A stretch of 64,000 nt of DNA from Pectobacterium polaris (GCF_002307355.1 NZ_CP017481.1:1674001-1738000); one strand, 5' to 3'; numbered from the stretch's first letter, positions 17,609-26,016 are shown. Numbers and translations are program-made. Notes: generated by a model from the letters alone, not told the origin.

Positions 17609-18211
17609 ATGCTGATGTACGATGAATTGATTTTTACCCATGAATCCCATGCGCCTCATGATGCCTATGTCGGCGGCGGGGCTTATTTGCCCAGTGATAT
17701 ATCCTGGCCATTCTCTGCTGATGGAGTCTCCCTCACCCATCTGGCATCTTTTCCCGGAGCGTGGTTTTCACCGTCATTCGTCCCGAAGCACTATTGGATA
17801 TCTGTATTTATCCCCTACTTGCCGGGGGAAGTTTTTCATTACCGCAAGCTTCGTGTGATTGATGGTAATTCTGAGGCGATTGTATTGGGCTATATTCGAT
17901 CTGAAGAAGAGCGAAACGAAGCTTCTAATCCAATTATCGATCGCGGAAGCATCCATATATCAAGAGGTGCTGATTCAGATGATGAAGAAAATTTAGCCTC
18001 CAAATTGGACGGCGTTGATGCCTGGTTACAAGGGCCTATCACACCAAATACAGGGCGGAGAAGAATCTCCATTTATGGGGGAGATTTAGATGTAGCGCTA
18101 CCCTGTTATAAAGGAATACTTTCAGATGGCATGGGCTATCTCTTTTTAGATGAGCGTTTCTGGGATAAAACAGCAAATGTGTGTGGCAGATTTTTTCTAC
18201 AACTTGGCTAA
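17609..18211 (+). CDS. YwqG/DUF1963-like protein
   Basis: A 200-residue acidic protein whose start resembles the YwqG/DUF1963 family: GGGAYLPSDISWPFSADGVSLTHLASFPG, i.e. GG.A.LP....WP....G..LTHL. The remainder includes YWISVFIPYL and, near the end, GILSDGMGYLFLDE, also in keeping with that family's GD/GYLFL region. Members occur widely in immunity-type gene clusters, but no biochemical role is known. Start at 17609 or the ATG two codons later are both possible. It faces away from the preceding four genes. Confidence 0.5.
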   Translation: MLMYDELIFTHESHAPHDAYVGGGAYLPSDISWPFSADGVSLTHLASFPGAWFSPSFVPKHYWISVFIPYLPGEVFHYRKLRVIDGNSEAIVLGYIRSEEERNEASNPIIDRGSIHISRGADSDDEENLASKLDGVDAWLQGPITPNTGRRRISIYGGDLDVALPCYKGILSDGMGYLFLDERFWDKTANVCGRFFLQLG

Positions 18212-18253
18212 CGCCCTGACCAAAATACGAGACGTTTTAATAAGCGAGGAACG

Positions 18254-18682
18254 ATGGGCAGAATACGTGTCATTGGCACATCGATAGAGGCGATTCAAGC
18301 CGCAGAACGTGATCTAGGCCGTAAGTTACCTCTCTCTTTTTCGGACTGGCTTCTGGTGAATAATGGAAGAGCGCTTGGAGCATTAACGATATTCCCGGTA
18401 TTTGATTCTCGCGACCCGAGAAAAACATGGGAATCAATCGTTCGTCATTTTAAAGAGGGCTGGCAGGCGTGGCTGAGCAATTTTTCCGATACAACGCAGG
18501 ATTTTTCGACCCTTCTGCCTTTTGCGGAGTGTGGTACGGGAGATTATTACTGTTTTGATTACGCTGTATTAGGGAAAGCACGAGAGCCGATTATTGTTTT
18601 ATGGTCACATGAAACGGGAGAAGCAACCCAGCAGGCAGATAATTTTGGCGCGTTTCTGACGATGTCAGAGCGGATTGGGTAA
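18254..18682 (+). CDS. SMI1/KNR4 (SUKH) family immunity-type protein
   Basis: A 142-residue protein with the SUKH fold signature: an N-terminal helix (SIEAIQAAERDLGRKLPLSFSDWLLVNNG), a central strand region, and near the end LPFAECGTGDYYCFDY followed by EPIIVLWSHETGE, the classic GxGD..C.D.........V..W.HE pattern. SUKH proteins are the most common immunity proteins of bacterial polymorphic toxin systems. It follows the YwqG-like gene by 42 bp on the same strand and ends at a good terminator. Confidence 0.8.
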   Translation: MGRIRVIGTSIEAIQAAERDLGRKLPLSFSDWLLVNNGRALGALTIFPVFDSRDPRKTWESIVRHFKEGWQAWLSNFSDTTQDFSTLLPFAECGTGDYYCFDYAVLGKAREPIIVLWSHETGEATQQADNFGAFLTMSERIG

Positions 18683-18689
18683 TGTGTTG

Positions 18690-18728
18690 AGGCGAAATCC
18701 TTTTATAGTTAGGTTCTCGCCTTTTTTT
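18690..18728 (+). terminator. Rho-independent terminator after the SUKH gene
   Basis: AGGCGA and TCGCCT form a short stem around a 21-base loop, followed directly by seven T residues, 8 bp after the stop codon. Confidence 0.65.
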
Positions 18729-18796
18729 ACATTCAGGGTGTGAATCAAAAGTGATATCTCGGAGTGGGGAGAAAACCGTATAAAATAGTAAACAGG

Positions 18797-19123
18797 TTAA
18801 CTGTGTTTTAAACGAAAAGCCTCGCTCAGTTCTACTTCGTCTTCGGTATCCCCATCTTCAAAGCATTTGAAAGGTTTCCCGCTGAGTGTTTCTCGCATGA
18901 GTGCGTACAAATCGACAGATTTAACGTTAACCTGTAGCCACAGTGAGCCATCGTATTCATCGATCAGACGGATGTCGTACTCAGCGCTATTGGCTAGGGA
19001 TTTGTCTTTCAAATAGACATCACCGTTTTCGGCACGAATGCAGGCCTCACTGAGTTTAATCGTGCTGATGACCTGTTGGGCAATCGAGGCATCATCAAAG
19101 ACTAATTTGTACTCATAGCTCAT
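18797..19123 (-). CDS. Unrecognised small acidic protein in the immunity array
   Basis: A 108-residue acidic protein that I do not recognise. It reads as alternating strands (YEYKLVFDD, YDIRLID, SLWLQVNVKS) and helices (ASIAQQVISTIKLSEAC, LYALMRETL) and has no signal peptide or membrane segment. Size, acidity and location among immunity-type genes suggest an immunity protein, but there is no direct evidence. The ribosome site is weak. Confidence 0.5.
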   Translation of the reverse strand: MSYEYKLVFDDASIAQQVISTIKLSEACIRAENGDVYLKDKSLANSAEYDIRLIDEYDGSLWLQVNVKSVDLYALMRETLSGKPFKCFEDGDTEDEVELSEAFRLKHS

Positions 19124-19241
19124 GTTCTAATTGACCTGTTCACTAATTTTCAACTGCTTCACTCGAACCACATCTCAATATTTTTCGAGTATCGAAAATC
19201 CGCCCGATTAACATCAATGGCCATTCCTCGCTAACGTTCGG

Positions 19242-19628
19242 TCATTCATATTGTTCAAGCTCTTCTTTAATGGCGTGCAGTAAGGCTGTGGGGGGAATGA
19301 AAAAACCGTGTTCACTTGGCGTGAGGAAAATTTGACATATTTTACCGTCGTTCTGCATTCCAAGGAGCCAATGTGATAGAAATGCGTTTAGCTCAATCGC
19401 TTTTGCTGTGAATCCTGCCCATTCACCATGAGCGCACAGTGTGGCGAAGTTTTCCTCAGGCCAGAAGGGAATAGCTACTTTTTGACCGGATGTCGCCGTT
19501 GCCCACCCCTCATTAAATAATCCCCAGACAATTTCAAAATCAGTAATCTTACGGATAAAGTAATCACACCTTTCTTGCGAGTCTAAACGATAAATATTTT
19601 CAATTTTTTTAGGGTGTGCTCTCATCAT
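19242..19628 (-). CDS. DUF2750-domain protein
   Basis: A 128-residue protein matching DUF2750 from memory: YFIRKITDFEIVWGLFNEGWATA, then VAIPFWPEENFATLCAHGEW, IELNAFLSHWLLGMQNDG and an end near LLHAIKEELEQYE. The family is cytoplasmic, common in Proteobacteria, often near immunity-type genes, and of unknown function. The first two codons are both ATG (19628 or 19625). It follows the next gene by 16 bp and is likely co-transcribed with it. Confidence 0.7.
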   Translation of the reverse strand: MMRAHPKKIENIYRLDSQERCDYFIRKITDFEIVWGLFNEGWATATSGQKVAIPFWPEENFATLCAHGEWAGFTAKAIELNAFLSHWLLGMQNDGKICQIFLTPSEHGFFIPPTALLHAIKEELEQYE

Positions 19629-19644
19629 TCTTTAAATAATATCC

Positions 19645-20160
19645 TCATCGGAATGCCACTACGTTGTCCCACAGAACGATGTTTTCAGCGAAAATCCTGT
19701 CTGTTCTCAGAGCGGTCAGTTCGTTCACATAAAGTGGATCATTTTTTATCTTTTCTTCGTCATCATCACTCAACATGACCGCTTTCCCTTCTTTCTCGTT
19801 GAGTAAAAATTGTTGAGCCGCTATGTAGTCATAAGCGTCAATAATTGATGACTCTGCTGCCTCTAAGCTTGCCTTTCCCTCGGAGAAAAACATCAGGAAA
19901 TCAGAAAAGGCGTACAGATACAGATTTTTTAAAATCTCTTCGCTATTCGCACCCTGTTCATCCACCACGGTAGCATCGATAGCCTCAAGCGCTGGGGTGA
20001 TGTTTATGTCTTGCGTCTCTGAGGCAAGGTAGCCCCAGAGATCGTCCGTAAGTACAACAACTTCTTTCGGTAAAGTCATGTCCATCGATTGAAGGACATC
20101 GGCCAATCTGTCAAACGCTTTTAATCGTACGAAGAAAGCGCCTTTTTCTGCATTTCCCAT
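19645..20160 (-). CDS. Unrecognised acidic protein in the immunity array
   Basis: A 171-residue strongly acidic, mostly helical soluble protein that I do not recognise. Visible elements are an N-terminal helical stretch (FVRLKAFDRLADVLQSM), a central helix NLYLYAFSDFLMFFSEG and a KEGKAVMLSDDDEEKIKNDP segment. AAGGA stands 8 nt before the ATG. It is the first gene of a two-gene unit with the DUF2750 gene. Placement and acidity suggest an immunity protein; no family support. Confidence 0.5.
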   Translation of the reverse strand: MGNAEKGAFFVRLKAFDRLADVLQSMDMTLPKEVVVLTDDLWGYLASETQDINITPALEAIDATVVDEQGANSEEILKNLYLYAFSDFLMFFSEGKASLEAAESSIIDAYDYIAAQQFLLNEKEGKAVMLSDDDEEKIKNDPLYVNELTALRTDRIFAENIVLWDNVVAFR

Positions 20161-20314
20161 TACTAATCCTTATTTTTTGGGTGTTTAACCGATGAAATTG
20201 GATTCACACCATGATTAATAATGGCGTCTTTACAAGGGCAGGATATAGGGAGGAATACAGTAATATCAACGACTCAACGTATTTTTTCCGCTAGCTGATT
20301 GACGCTATTGTCAC

Positions 20315-20349
20315 CGCGTTCGGTACTCGCTTTGATGGCACCGAACGCG
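20315..20349 (-). terminator. Hairpin just after rhaT
   Basis: A perfect 10-bp stem (CGCGTTCGGT / ACCGAACGCG) with a 15-base loop begins 12 bp after the rhaT stop. There is no T run on either side, so it may stabilise the transcript end rather than terminate intrinsically. Confidence 0.5.
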
Positions 20350-20361
20350 ATGATAAGACGC

Positions 20362-21396
20362 TTACGCGGCCATTCCTAATCCGACAATGTTCGCCGCCAG
20401 AATAATGACCACGCAGCCGAGAATCAGCATACGCACCGGTTTCTGGCCAACAGCTTTCCACTCCTTAAACAGTAGGCCGACGATGCCGCCACACAGTACG
20501 TAGAAACTCATGTGCAACATCCAACTGATATAGGTGTAATCCGCCGGAATATTGGCGTGTCCCCAGGCATAAAAGAAGAACTGCAAATACCACATGACGC
20601 CGCCCAGAATGGCGAAGAGTGCGTTGGCAATCAGTAACGGTTTGGCCTGTGCCAGATCGGCTTTTAATGAAATCCCCTTGCAGGTCGCCAGACGGATGAA
20701 ACAGAAGCCCAGATTGACGATGGCACCGCCGCCCATAATCACCACGTAGCTGGGAAGTGCTACATACAGTGCATTGATCCCCAGTGTTTGTGCTGCGGTG
20801 TGCATGGGTTTCGCGGCATCCATCGCAAAGGACATGCCTGCGGAGAAGATGCCGCACATCACGGCCAGAATCAGCCCTTTTTTCAGGTTGAATTCCTCGG
20901 CACGAATACCGAGCGCACGCTCTTTCAGTAAACCGGCATAGCTGACAATGGCGACGCCAATGACTGCGACCAGCACGCCCAGTAGCGTCATTTGGCCGCC
21001 CGCCGAGCCAAATAGAATGGAGAACTTGCCTTGCAGGACGGGCGTCATCAGCGTGCCGATAATCAGCGTCACGCCGATGGCGATACCAATGCCCATCGAC
21101 ATGCCAAGATAACGCATCGTCAGGCCGTAGTTGATATTGCCGATCCCCCACATCGCGCCGAAGAGAAAGACGGGGAGTAGGGTCGCCATATCGAACGAAG
21201 CGTAATAACGCCAGAAATCAGGAAGTAGCCACCAACTGATGCTCCAGGGCAGGATAATCCACGAGAAAAATCCGCCCAGTGACCACATGGTTTCCCACGA
21301 CCAGTTTTTGACCTGCTTAAACGGCGCATAGAAGCAGGCCGCGCTGGCCGCACCGATGAAGTGCCAGAAAATACCAAGCAAAATAGGATTGCTCAT
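20362..21396 (-). CDS. rhaT: L-rhamnose/proton symporter RhaT
   Basis: Inner-membrane permease (drug/metabolite transporter superfamily, RhaT family) that brings L-rhamnose in with H+. The 344-residue product has the E. coli length and family segments: [49 protein letters not shown], and [21 protein letters not shown] at the end, with about ten hydrophobic helices. Unlike E. coli it is not beside rhaR but ~15 kb away. Its upstream region nevertheless repeats the RhaS half-site, spacing and -10 seen in front of rhaB, so it should remain in the RhaS regulon. Confidence 0.95.
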   Translation of the reverse strand: MSNPILLGIFWHFIGAASAACFYAPFKQVKNWSWETMWSLGGFFSWIILPWSISWWLLPDFWRYYASFDMATLLPVFLFGAMWGIGNINYGLTMRYLGMSMGIGIAIGVTLIIGTLMTPVLQGKFSILFGSAGGQMTLLGVLVAVIGVAIVSYAGLLKERALGIRAEEFNLKKGLILAVMCGIFSAGMSFAMDAAKPMHTAAQTLGINALYVALPSYVVIMGGGAIVNLGFCFIRLATCKGISLKADLAQAKPLLIANALFAILGGVMWYLQFFFYAWGHANIPADYTYISWMLHMSFYVLCGGIVGLLFKEWKAVGQKPVRMLILGCVVIILAANIVGLGMAA

Positions 21397-21490
21397 GCGT
21401 AACCCCTTGTTTTATTTTGTGGTAAGCCTGTATTCGGCTCTGAATGTAGAGTGCAGTGTATGATTGTTGCCAGACCTGCTGGCGCTAGAC

Positions 21491-21585
21491 AGTGTAGGAA
21501 GGTGAAAAAGGGTGAGCCTTCAGATGCGTGCCACGAGCAGCGGGAGGACGGCATCGGTTTGAAGGTGAGGGCCGGTCCGATCACA
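21491..21585 (-). promoter_or_regulatory. rhaT promoter with RhaS half-sites and degenerate CRP site
   Basis: Read on the minus strand: a half CRP site (TGTGA at 21585-21581, poor other arm to 21570), a half-site at 21566-21550 (starts ACCTT, ends ATGCC), 16 bp, a second half-site at 21533-21517 (ends TGAAGG), 20 bp, then the -10 hexamer TACACT at 21496-21491. The proximal half-site differs from the rhaB one at only 2 of 17 bases. Every spacing, including the CRP centre to -10 distance, equals that at rhaB. Confidence 0.72.
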
Positions 21586-21720
21586 AAACACGGAAATCCT
21601 CGCTGAGAGCAAGACAGGGCAGAGCTTCTGTAAATGGTGCGTTCTGCTCAAGAATTGATTAACACCACAGCAGGACTTTTCGCTATTATTTCCCTCTTTT
21701 CCACCTGCATATAGTGAGTT

Positions 21721-22227
21721 ATGGAACGTTTTATTGAGAATCTGATGTACTCATCACGCTGGCTGCTTGCCCCTGTTTACCTTGGGCTATCGCTGGGATT
21801 ACTGGCGCTGGCGATCAAATTTTTCCAGGAAGTGTTCCACGTCCTGCCCAATATCCTGGATATCGCTGAAGCTGATTTGGTGCTGGTGCTGCTGTCACTG
21901 ATCGATATGACGCTGGTCGGTGGATTGCTGGTGATGGTGATGCTGTCCGGTTACGAAAACTTTGTTTCGGCATTGGATATCACCGAAGGCAGAGAAAAAC
22001 TGAGCTGGCTTGGTAAGATGGACTCCGGCTCGCTGAAAAATAAAGTTGCCGCCTCGATTGTCGCTATCTCGTCGATCCACCTGCTGCGCGTGTTCATGGA
22101 TGCCCGTAATATCCCGGATAACAAGCTGATGTGGTACGTGATTATCCATTTGACGTTTGTGCTGTCTGCACTTGTCATGGGGTATCTGGATCGCATGTCG
22201 CGTTACGAAAAAAGCAAAACGGCATAA
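21721..22227 (+). CDS. yqhA: YqhA family (UPF0114) inner membrane protein
   Basis: A 168-residue inner membrane protein of the UPF0114 family (E. coli YqhA 164). It begins [20 protein letters not shown] and has four hydrophobic helices: about residues 14-34, 52-76, 110-126 and 136-155. The middle region [13 protein letters not shown] followed by [31 protein letters not shown] is the family hallmark. Function unknown. The gene stands alone, divergent from rhaT. Confidence 0.9.
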   Translation: MERFIENLMYSSRWLLAPVYLGLSLGLLALAIKFFQEVFHVLPNILDIAEADLVLVLLSLIDMTLVGGLLVMVMLSGYENFVSALDITEGREKLSWLGKMDSGSLKNKVAASIVAISSIHLLRVFMDARNIPDNKLMWYVIIHLTFVLSALVMGYLDRMSRYEKSKTA

Positions 22228-22321
22228 CGAACGCCGCACGGTTTGCGTAGCCAGATGAAAGAACAGATCCTATTGTTAACGAAGTGATTTTATCAATACG
22301 CTTTGTTTAACGGAGGATATT

Positions 22322-23359
22322 ATGCTGCAAACCGATCAAATTAACCGCCGTGTGGTTCTGGCTCAGCGCCCGCACGGCGCGCCAACACAAGAGACCTTCC
22401 GTCTGGAACAGCAGCCTGTCCCACAGGTCGATTCAGGACATATCCTGCTACGTACGGTTTTCCTCTCCCTTGACCCTTATATGCGTGGCCGCATGAGCGA
22501 CGCCCCTTCTTATGCTAAAGCCGTCGAACTGAATGACGTGATGGTCGGCGGGACAATCAGCCGCGTGGTGGCGTCAAAACACCCGGATTATCAGACCGGT
22601 GATTGGGTGCTGTCCTTCAGCGGCTGGCAGGATTATGCGATTTCCGACGGGAAAGGCTTAACGAATCTGGGTCAGTCGCCGACGAATCCTTCCTACGCGC
22701 TGGGCGTGCTGGGTATGCCGGGCTTTACCGCGTATATGGGGCTAACGGATATCGGCCAGCCTAAAGCGGGTGAAACGCTGGTGGTGGCTGCCGCGACCGG
22801 CCCGGTCGGCGCGACGGTTGGGCAGCTCGGTAAATTGAAAGGCTGTCGGGTTGTTGGCGTGGCGGGGGGCGCAGAGAAATGTCGCTATGCGGTTGAAGTG
22901 CTGGGATTTGATGCTTGCCTCGACCACCGGGCGGATGATTTTGCAGAACAGCTGAAACAAGCCTGCCCACAGGGAATCGATATCTACTTTGAAAACGTCG
23001 GCGGGAAAGTCTTTGACGCCGTGCTGCCGCTGCTGAATACCTCGGCGCGTATTCCGGTGTGCGGATTAGTCTCCGGCTACAATGCGACAGGGCTGCCGGA
23101 TGGGCCGGATCGTTTACCGCTGCTGATGGGGACGATCCTGAAGAAACGTATTCGGATGCAGGGATTCATTATCTTTGATGATTATGGTCATCGCTTCGAT
23201 GAGTTCTGGAAGGACGTTTCGCCGTGGGTGGCGGAAGGTAAGATCAAATATCGGGAAGAGATCGTCGACGGGCTGGAAAACGCTCCTGAAGCCTTTATCG
23301 GCCTGCTGCACGGTCGCAACTTCGGTAAATTAGTGGTCAGAGTCGGACCCGACGCCTGA
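22322..23359 (+). CDS. curA: NADPH-dependent curcumin reductase CurA-like (MDR oxidoreductase)
   Basis: Medium-chain dehydrogenase/reductase of the zinc-independent leukotriene B4 dehydrogenase group, reducing enones with NADPH. The 345-residue length equals E. coli CurA (YncB), and long stretches agree: SLDPYMRGRMSD, VMVGGTISRVV, LGVLGMPGFTAYMGL, the Rossmann motif AATGPVGATVGQ, and the end LENAPEAFIGLLHGRNFGK. A GGAG ribosome site lies 7 nt before the ATG. The physiological substrate in this organism is unknown. Confidence 0.9.
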   Translation: MLQTDQINRRVVLAQRPHGAPTQETFRLEQQPVPQVDSGHILLRTVFLSLDPYMRGRMSDAPSYAKAVELNDVMVGGTISRVVASKHPDYQTGDWVLSFSGWQDYAISDGKGLTNLGQSPTNPSYALGVLGMPGFTAYMGLTDIGQPKAGETLVVAAATGPVGATVGQLGKLKGCRVVGVAGGAEKCRYAVEVLGFDACLDHRADDFAEQLKQACPQGIDIYFENVGGKVFDAVLPLLNTSARIPVCGLVSGYNATGLPDGPDRLPLLMGTILKKRIRMQGFIIFDDYGHRFDEFWKDVSPWVAEGKIKYREEIVDGLENAPEAFIGLLHGRNFGKLVVRVGPDA

Positions 23360-23409
23360 TACACCAGACTCGCCGCTGCGTCTGCGAGTTTTGCACTCGA
23401 CAGAGTATG

Positions 23410-23712
23410 TTACCAGTACGGGCAGATAGTCACACGTGTATAGAAACTGCCTGAGTAATACATGAGAATAACAAGGTAAGTAATTATTCTTGGCGGTGTT
23501 CGTTTAACCAAAAGAAAAGGGATAGACAAAGGGATGATAATAAAATTTGAAAAACTATCAGCATAGCTTCTCGGGTTTTCACAAAAATTGTTAAGTGAGC
23601 TGTCACCAAATAGTCACTCAGACTCGATTGATGAAAAGATATTAATTAAGAAAAAACACAAGATCGAATAAGCGTAAAAATAGACGTTATAGGTATAGTT
23701 TTTTTTCAGCAT
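23410..23712 (-). pseudogene. Broken tandem copy of the 94-residue membrane protein gene
   Basis: Translated from the ATG at 23712, the sequence starts MLKKNYTYNVYFYAYS and aligns along its length with the neighbouring gene (MLRKNSYIYNIYFYAYS), including a shared segment near the end (PLSIPFLLVKRTPPRIITYL versus PLSIPFLLVRRTPLRIVTYL). Codon 33 (23616-23614) is TGA where the intact copy has a Trp codon, and the last few codons have diverged so that the frame runs on to 23410. This is a nonsense pseudogene from a tandem duplication. The original ORF is too short on either side of the stop to stand out, so it is easily missed. Confidence 0.8.
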
Positions 23713-23749
23713 TTTGTTAGATCTTGTTTAGTCAACTATTGAACAAACA

Positions 23750-24034
23750 CTAATGCGTGTATAGAAACGGTATGAGTGACATCAGGATAGCAAGATAGGT
23801 GACGATTCTAAGCGGAGTTCTTCTAACCAGAAGAAAAGGTATAGATAAAGGAAAGATAATAATACTTAAGAAACCATCTGCATCGGATTTTGGCACTTCA
23901 CAGAAGTTTGCAACTGAGTCGCCATCTATCATCCATTCATATTCGATGGTAGAAAAAGCGTTGATTAGAAAAAAGCATAAGGCGGAATAGGCATAAAAAT
24001 AGATGTTGTAGATATAGCTATTTTTTCTTAACAT
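23750..24034 (-). CDS. Small membrane protein downstream of the hcp module
   Basis: A 94-residue protein with three hydrophobic segments (about residues 10-28, 54-70 and 74-91) and a short hydrophilic loop containing a Cys (residues 29-53). I do not recognise a family. It follows the candidate immunity gene by 53 bp on the same strand, and a decayed copy follows it. Duplication next to an effector-type gene is often seen with immunity genes, but that is inference. Confidence 0.6.
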   Translation of the reverse strand: MLRKNSYIYNIYFYAYSALCFFLINAFSTIEYEWMIDGDSVANFCEVPKSDADGFLSIIIFPLSIPFLLVRRTPLRIVTYLAILMSLIPFLYTH

Positions 24035-24087
24035 TTTTTTAATTGCCTGATTTTATATCTCTTATAATGGCTATTAGGAAAGTATAA

Positions 24088-24516
24088 TTATTTTTTCTCA
24101 AATGAAATGATAATGATTTTCCTTTCATTATCTTGTATTAAATTAACTATCTCATCTCCTTTTTTCCAAATTTCCCCGTCCTTAATCCAAAACATATCTT
24201 CATGTTTTTTAAATCCCAGTTTATTGAGGTAATCGATTAGTTCTGATTTTTTTTCAAGGTTAACATTTGAAAAAAAAACACTGTTAGTTAACCCAGATGT
24301 ACCATCTGGGGAATCATATTCAATCGAGTAGTTTTTTGAAATAAAAGGCATTTCCTTTACTTCTTTAAAAGTGAGTAAATGATACTTTATATAGTCACTT
24401 TTTGTATAAGAATAACTTGCATTAACGAACAAGTACGGCAGCAGTAGAGTAAACCCTATGCAAGTAATGAAAAATACAATGATTTTAATAATATTATTCG
24501 ATTTGAATAGTGACAC
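24088..24516 (-). CDS. Candidate immunity protein with N-terminal membrane anchor
   Basis: A 142-residue protein: residues 10-30 form a hydrophobic segment (IIKIIVFFITCIGFTLLLPY), after which a Lys-rich soluble domain follows. No Cys suits a lipobox, so it is a membrane anchor or signal peptide rather than a lipoprotein. Its start lies 23 nt inside the end of the upstream 228-residue gene, a strong sign of translational coupling. With that arrangement behind an orphan hcp, a periplasm-facing immunity protein is the natural guess. I recognise no family. Confidence 0.6.
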   Translation of the reverse strand: MSLFKSNNIIKIIVFFITCIGFTLLLPYLFVNASYSYTKSDYIKYHLLTFKEVKEMPFISKNYSIEYDSPDGTSGLTNSVFFSNVNLEKKSELIDYLNKLGFKKHEDMFWIKDGEIWKKGDEIVNLIQDNERKIIIISFEKK

Positions 24517-25180
24517 GGCTTTCTACTCCGATATTATACCCGGTCTTATCGTTAAGATGTGTTAACATATCACTCTTTTCAATATTATTTATAGGTGATA
24601 CAGATTTCATAAATTCAGGAAGAACAGAGTAATAAGGTCTGGCATTATTTGGATATTTCTCTGGGTGTGGGAAAAGTAAGGGTCTAAACTCTTTGTTTTT
24701 ATATTGTCCTATAGGGCCATAGTAATCCCATCTTGTAAATGTGTCGGCTTGACTAGCAACCCTGAGTTGAAGTAAATAATTGATGTTATCTACTGCCCGA
24801 TAAAATCCGAGTAGATTAGATACTAAATCTTCACCACTATATCCACTATCACTGTACCAACTGAATAGCGGCGAACCTTGATAGGATTCGAATAGATGGC
24901 TTGTATACATAATAATAGTGAGAGCAACTCTTTTTTTATCATGTGAAGATAGCCCTTTCCTTATTTTCCATCTTGTGGTTTTTGATGTTCCGTATTTGAA
25001 TCCTTTTCCCATGTACTGTGAGTATATGACAACAAAATGGTCTTCTATTCTCTCTTCACCTGAATTTATTGCAGCCATTAATGCCCTAGCATCATTTCCT
25101 TTGGCATGAGCTAAGTCTACCCATCCTAGTACCTCAGTGTACACTAATGTTCCTTTTTCTATATCACTTCTTTTGCTCAT
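24494..25180 (-). CDS. Candidate type VI effector encoded after hcp (DUF4056-like)
   Basis: A 228-residue protein without signal peptide or membrane segment. Two segments recall DUF4056 proteins: GWVDLAHAKGND near the start (residues 19-30) and SGEDLVSNLLGFYRAVDN in the middle, with a His-containing stretch between them (YTSHLFESYQG). Conserved His/Glu/Asp residues in such contexts would suit a hydrolase, but no catalytic function is proven. It lies 51 bp after hcp and overlaps the next gene by 23 nt. The hcp-X-membrane protein order is the standard arrangement for a secreted effector with its immunity protein. Confidence 0.55.
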   Translation of the reverse strand: MSKRSDIEKGTLVYTEVLGWVDLAHAKGNDARALMAAINSGEERIEDHFVVIYSQYMGKGFKYGTSKTTRWKIRKGLSSHDKKRVALTIIMYTSHLFESYQGSPLFSWYSDSGYSGEDLVSNLLGFYRAVDNINYLLQLRVASQADTFTRWDYYGPIGQYKNKEFRPLLFPHPEKYPNNARPYYSVLPEFMKSVSPINNIEKSDMLTHLNDKTGYNIGVESRVTIQIE

Positions 25181-25231
25181 AAAAAACCTATAATTTACTG
25201 TAAAGTTAACTAGGTAGTTTTTTGTGACAAT

Positions 25232-25711
25232 TCAGTACATATTTTCAGTTAATATGCTGTATCCCGATGTACCTGCAATATTGTGTTGGCAGGTAATGCT
25301 TTCATAGCGCAGGCTTAGGATTTCAAATGGCTGCATATCGCTATGTGTCAATGAATTGGGATTCTGATTAGAGAGATTGACAATAGAGGCATCCCTTAAT
25401 GTGATTGTCATGTAGTTCTCTTGCGTCCCGCTGGCGGAGGTACGGTAATACCTCAATTCAACTTCCATTAGCTCATTGTTGGCGATGCTGGTTAGCAAGA
25501 GTGGTGTGGATTTATCAACGACTTTGGTTACGGAAAAGGGATGATGATTGACGTGTCGATCTCTTGATAATTCGTAATTCGTTGCATAAACAAAAATTTC
25601 ATCCTCGTGACCAGAAATATGTTTATTTCCTACAGAATCGATACTTAAACACCCTTCAGAGATCAGTCCCTGAATTTTTCCGGTGATCTTCATGAAAATA
25701 GAATTAGCCAT
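25232..25711 (-). CDS. hcp: Type VI secretion tube protein Hcp (orphan copy)
   Basis: A 159-residue Hcp-family protein, which forms the hexameric inner tube of the type VI secretion system and can carry or chaperone effectors. Family landmarks are MANSIFMKITGKIQG at the start, HHPFSVTKVVDKSTPLLLTSIAN, LRYYRT, NYMTITLRDASIVNL, and LRYESITCQHNI near the end. The tail is short for the family. No other type VI structural genes are in the window, so this is an orphan hcp. The module is visibly AT-rich compared with the flanking core genes, suggesting acquisition. Confidence 0.85.
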   Translation of the reverse strand: MANSIFMKITGKIQGLISEGCLSIDSVGNKHISGHEDEIFVYATNYELSRDRHVNHHPFSVTKVVDKSTPLLLTSIANNELMEVELRYYRTSASGTQENYMTITLRDASIVNLSNQNPNSLTHSDMQPFEILSLRYESITCQHNIAGTSGYSILTENMY

Positions 25712-26016
25712 TCGTGTAACTCCCTGTTAAACAATCCTTGTTGGGAAAGTTATAACGTAAATCTTGATTGAACAAAAGAAGAACTCGACTATTTAATAAG
25801 AAATATGATTCCTATCAGAAAGATGTCCTTTCCAAAATTCTATAATTGATTGTTTTTAATGGTAATTAACTGTGAATGGTAGGTTTTTTATTACTCTGCT
25901 AATTATGTTTTTATGGTGAATTTGTTATATAAATAAAAACAGATTAGTCGCTTAAATAACAAGGGGGATGGCTGAGGAAATTAGTGTTTTAATTAAGAAG
26001 GAAGCGTTATTGATAA
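25712..26016. other. AT-rich intergenic region upstream of hcp
   Basis: About 300 bp without a convincing gene between hcp and the ubiI end. It is AT-rich throughout and should hold the hcp promoter on the minus strand, but I cannot point to a specific -35/-10 pair or a sigma-54 site. Confidence 0.5.

Noticed and set aside
17450..17740. A 96-residue minus-strand frame overlapping both the HEAT-like and YwqG-like genes.
   Set aside because: It overlaps the conserved start of the YwqG-like protein on the other strand and has no family resemblance.
15825..20160. Possible CDI or Rhs locus around the immunity-type genes.
   Set aside because: No large toxin gene, two-partner transporter, Rhs repeat or VgrG is present in the window, so the locus is described as an immunity-only array.
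23799..23990. A 63-residue plus-strand open frame.
   Set aside because: Antisense to the 94-residue membrane protein gene, which has a paralogue preserving the minus-strand frame.
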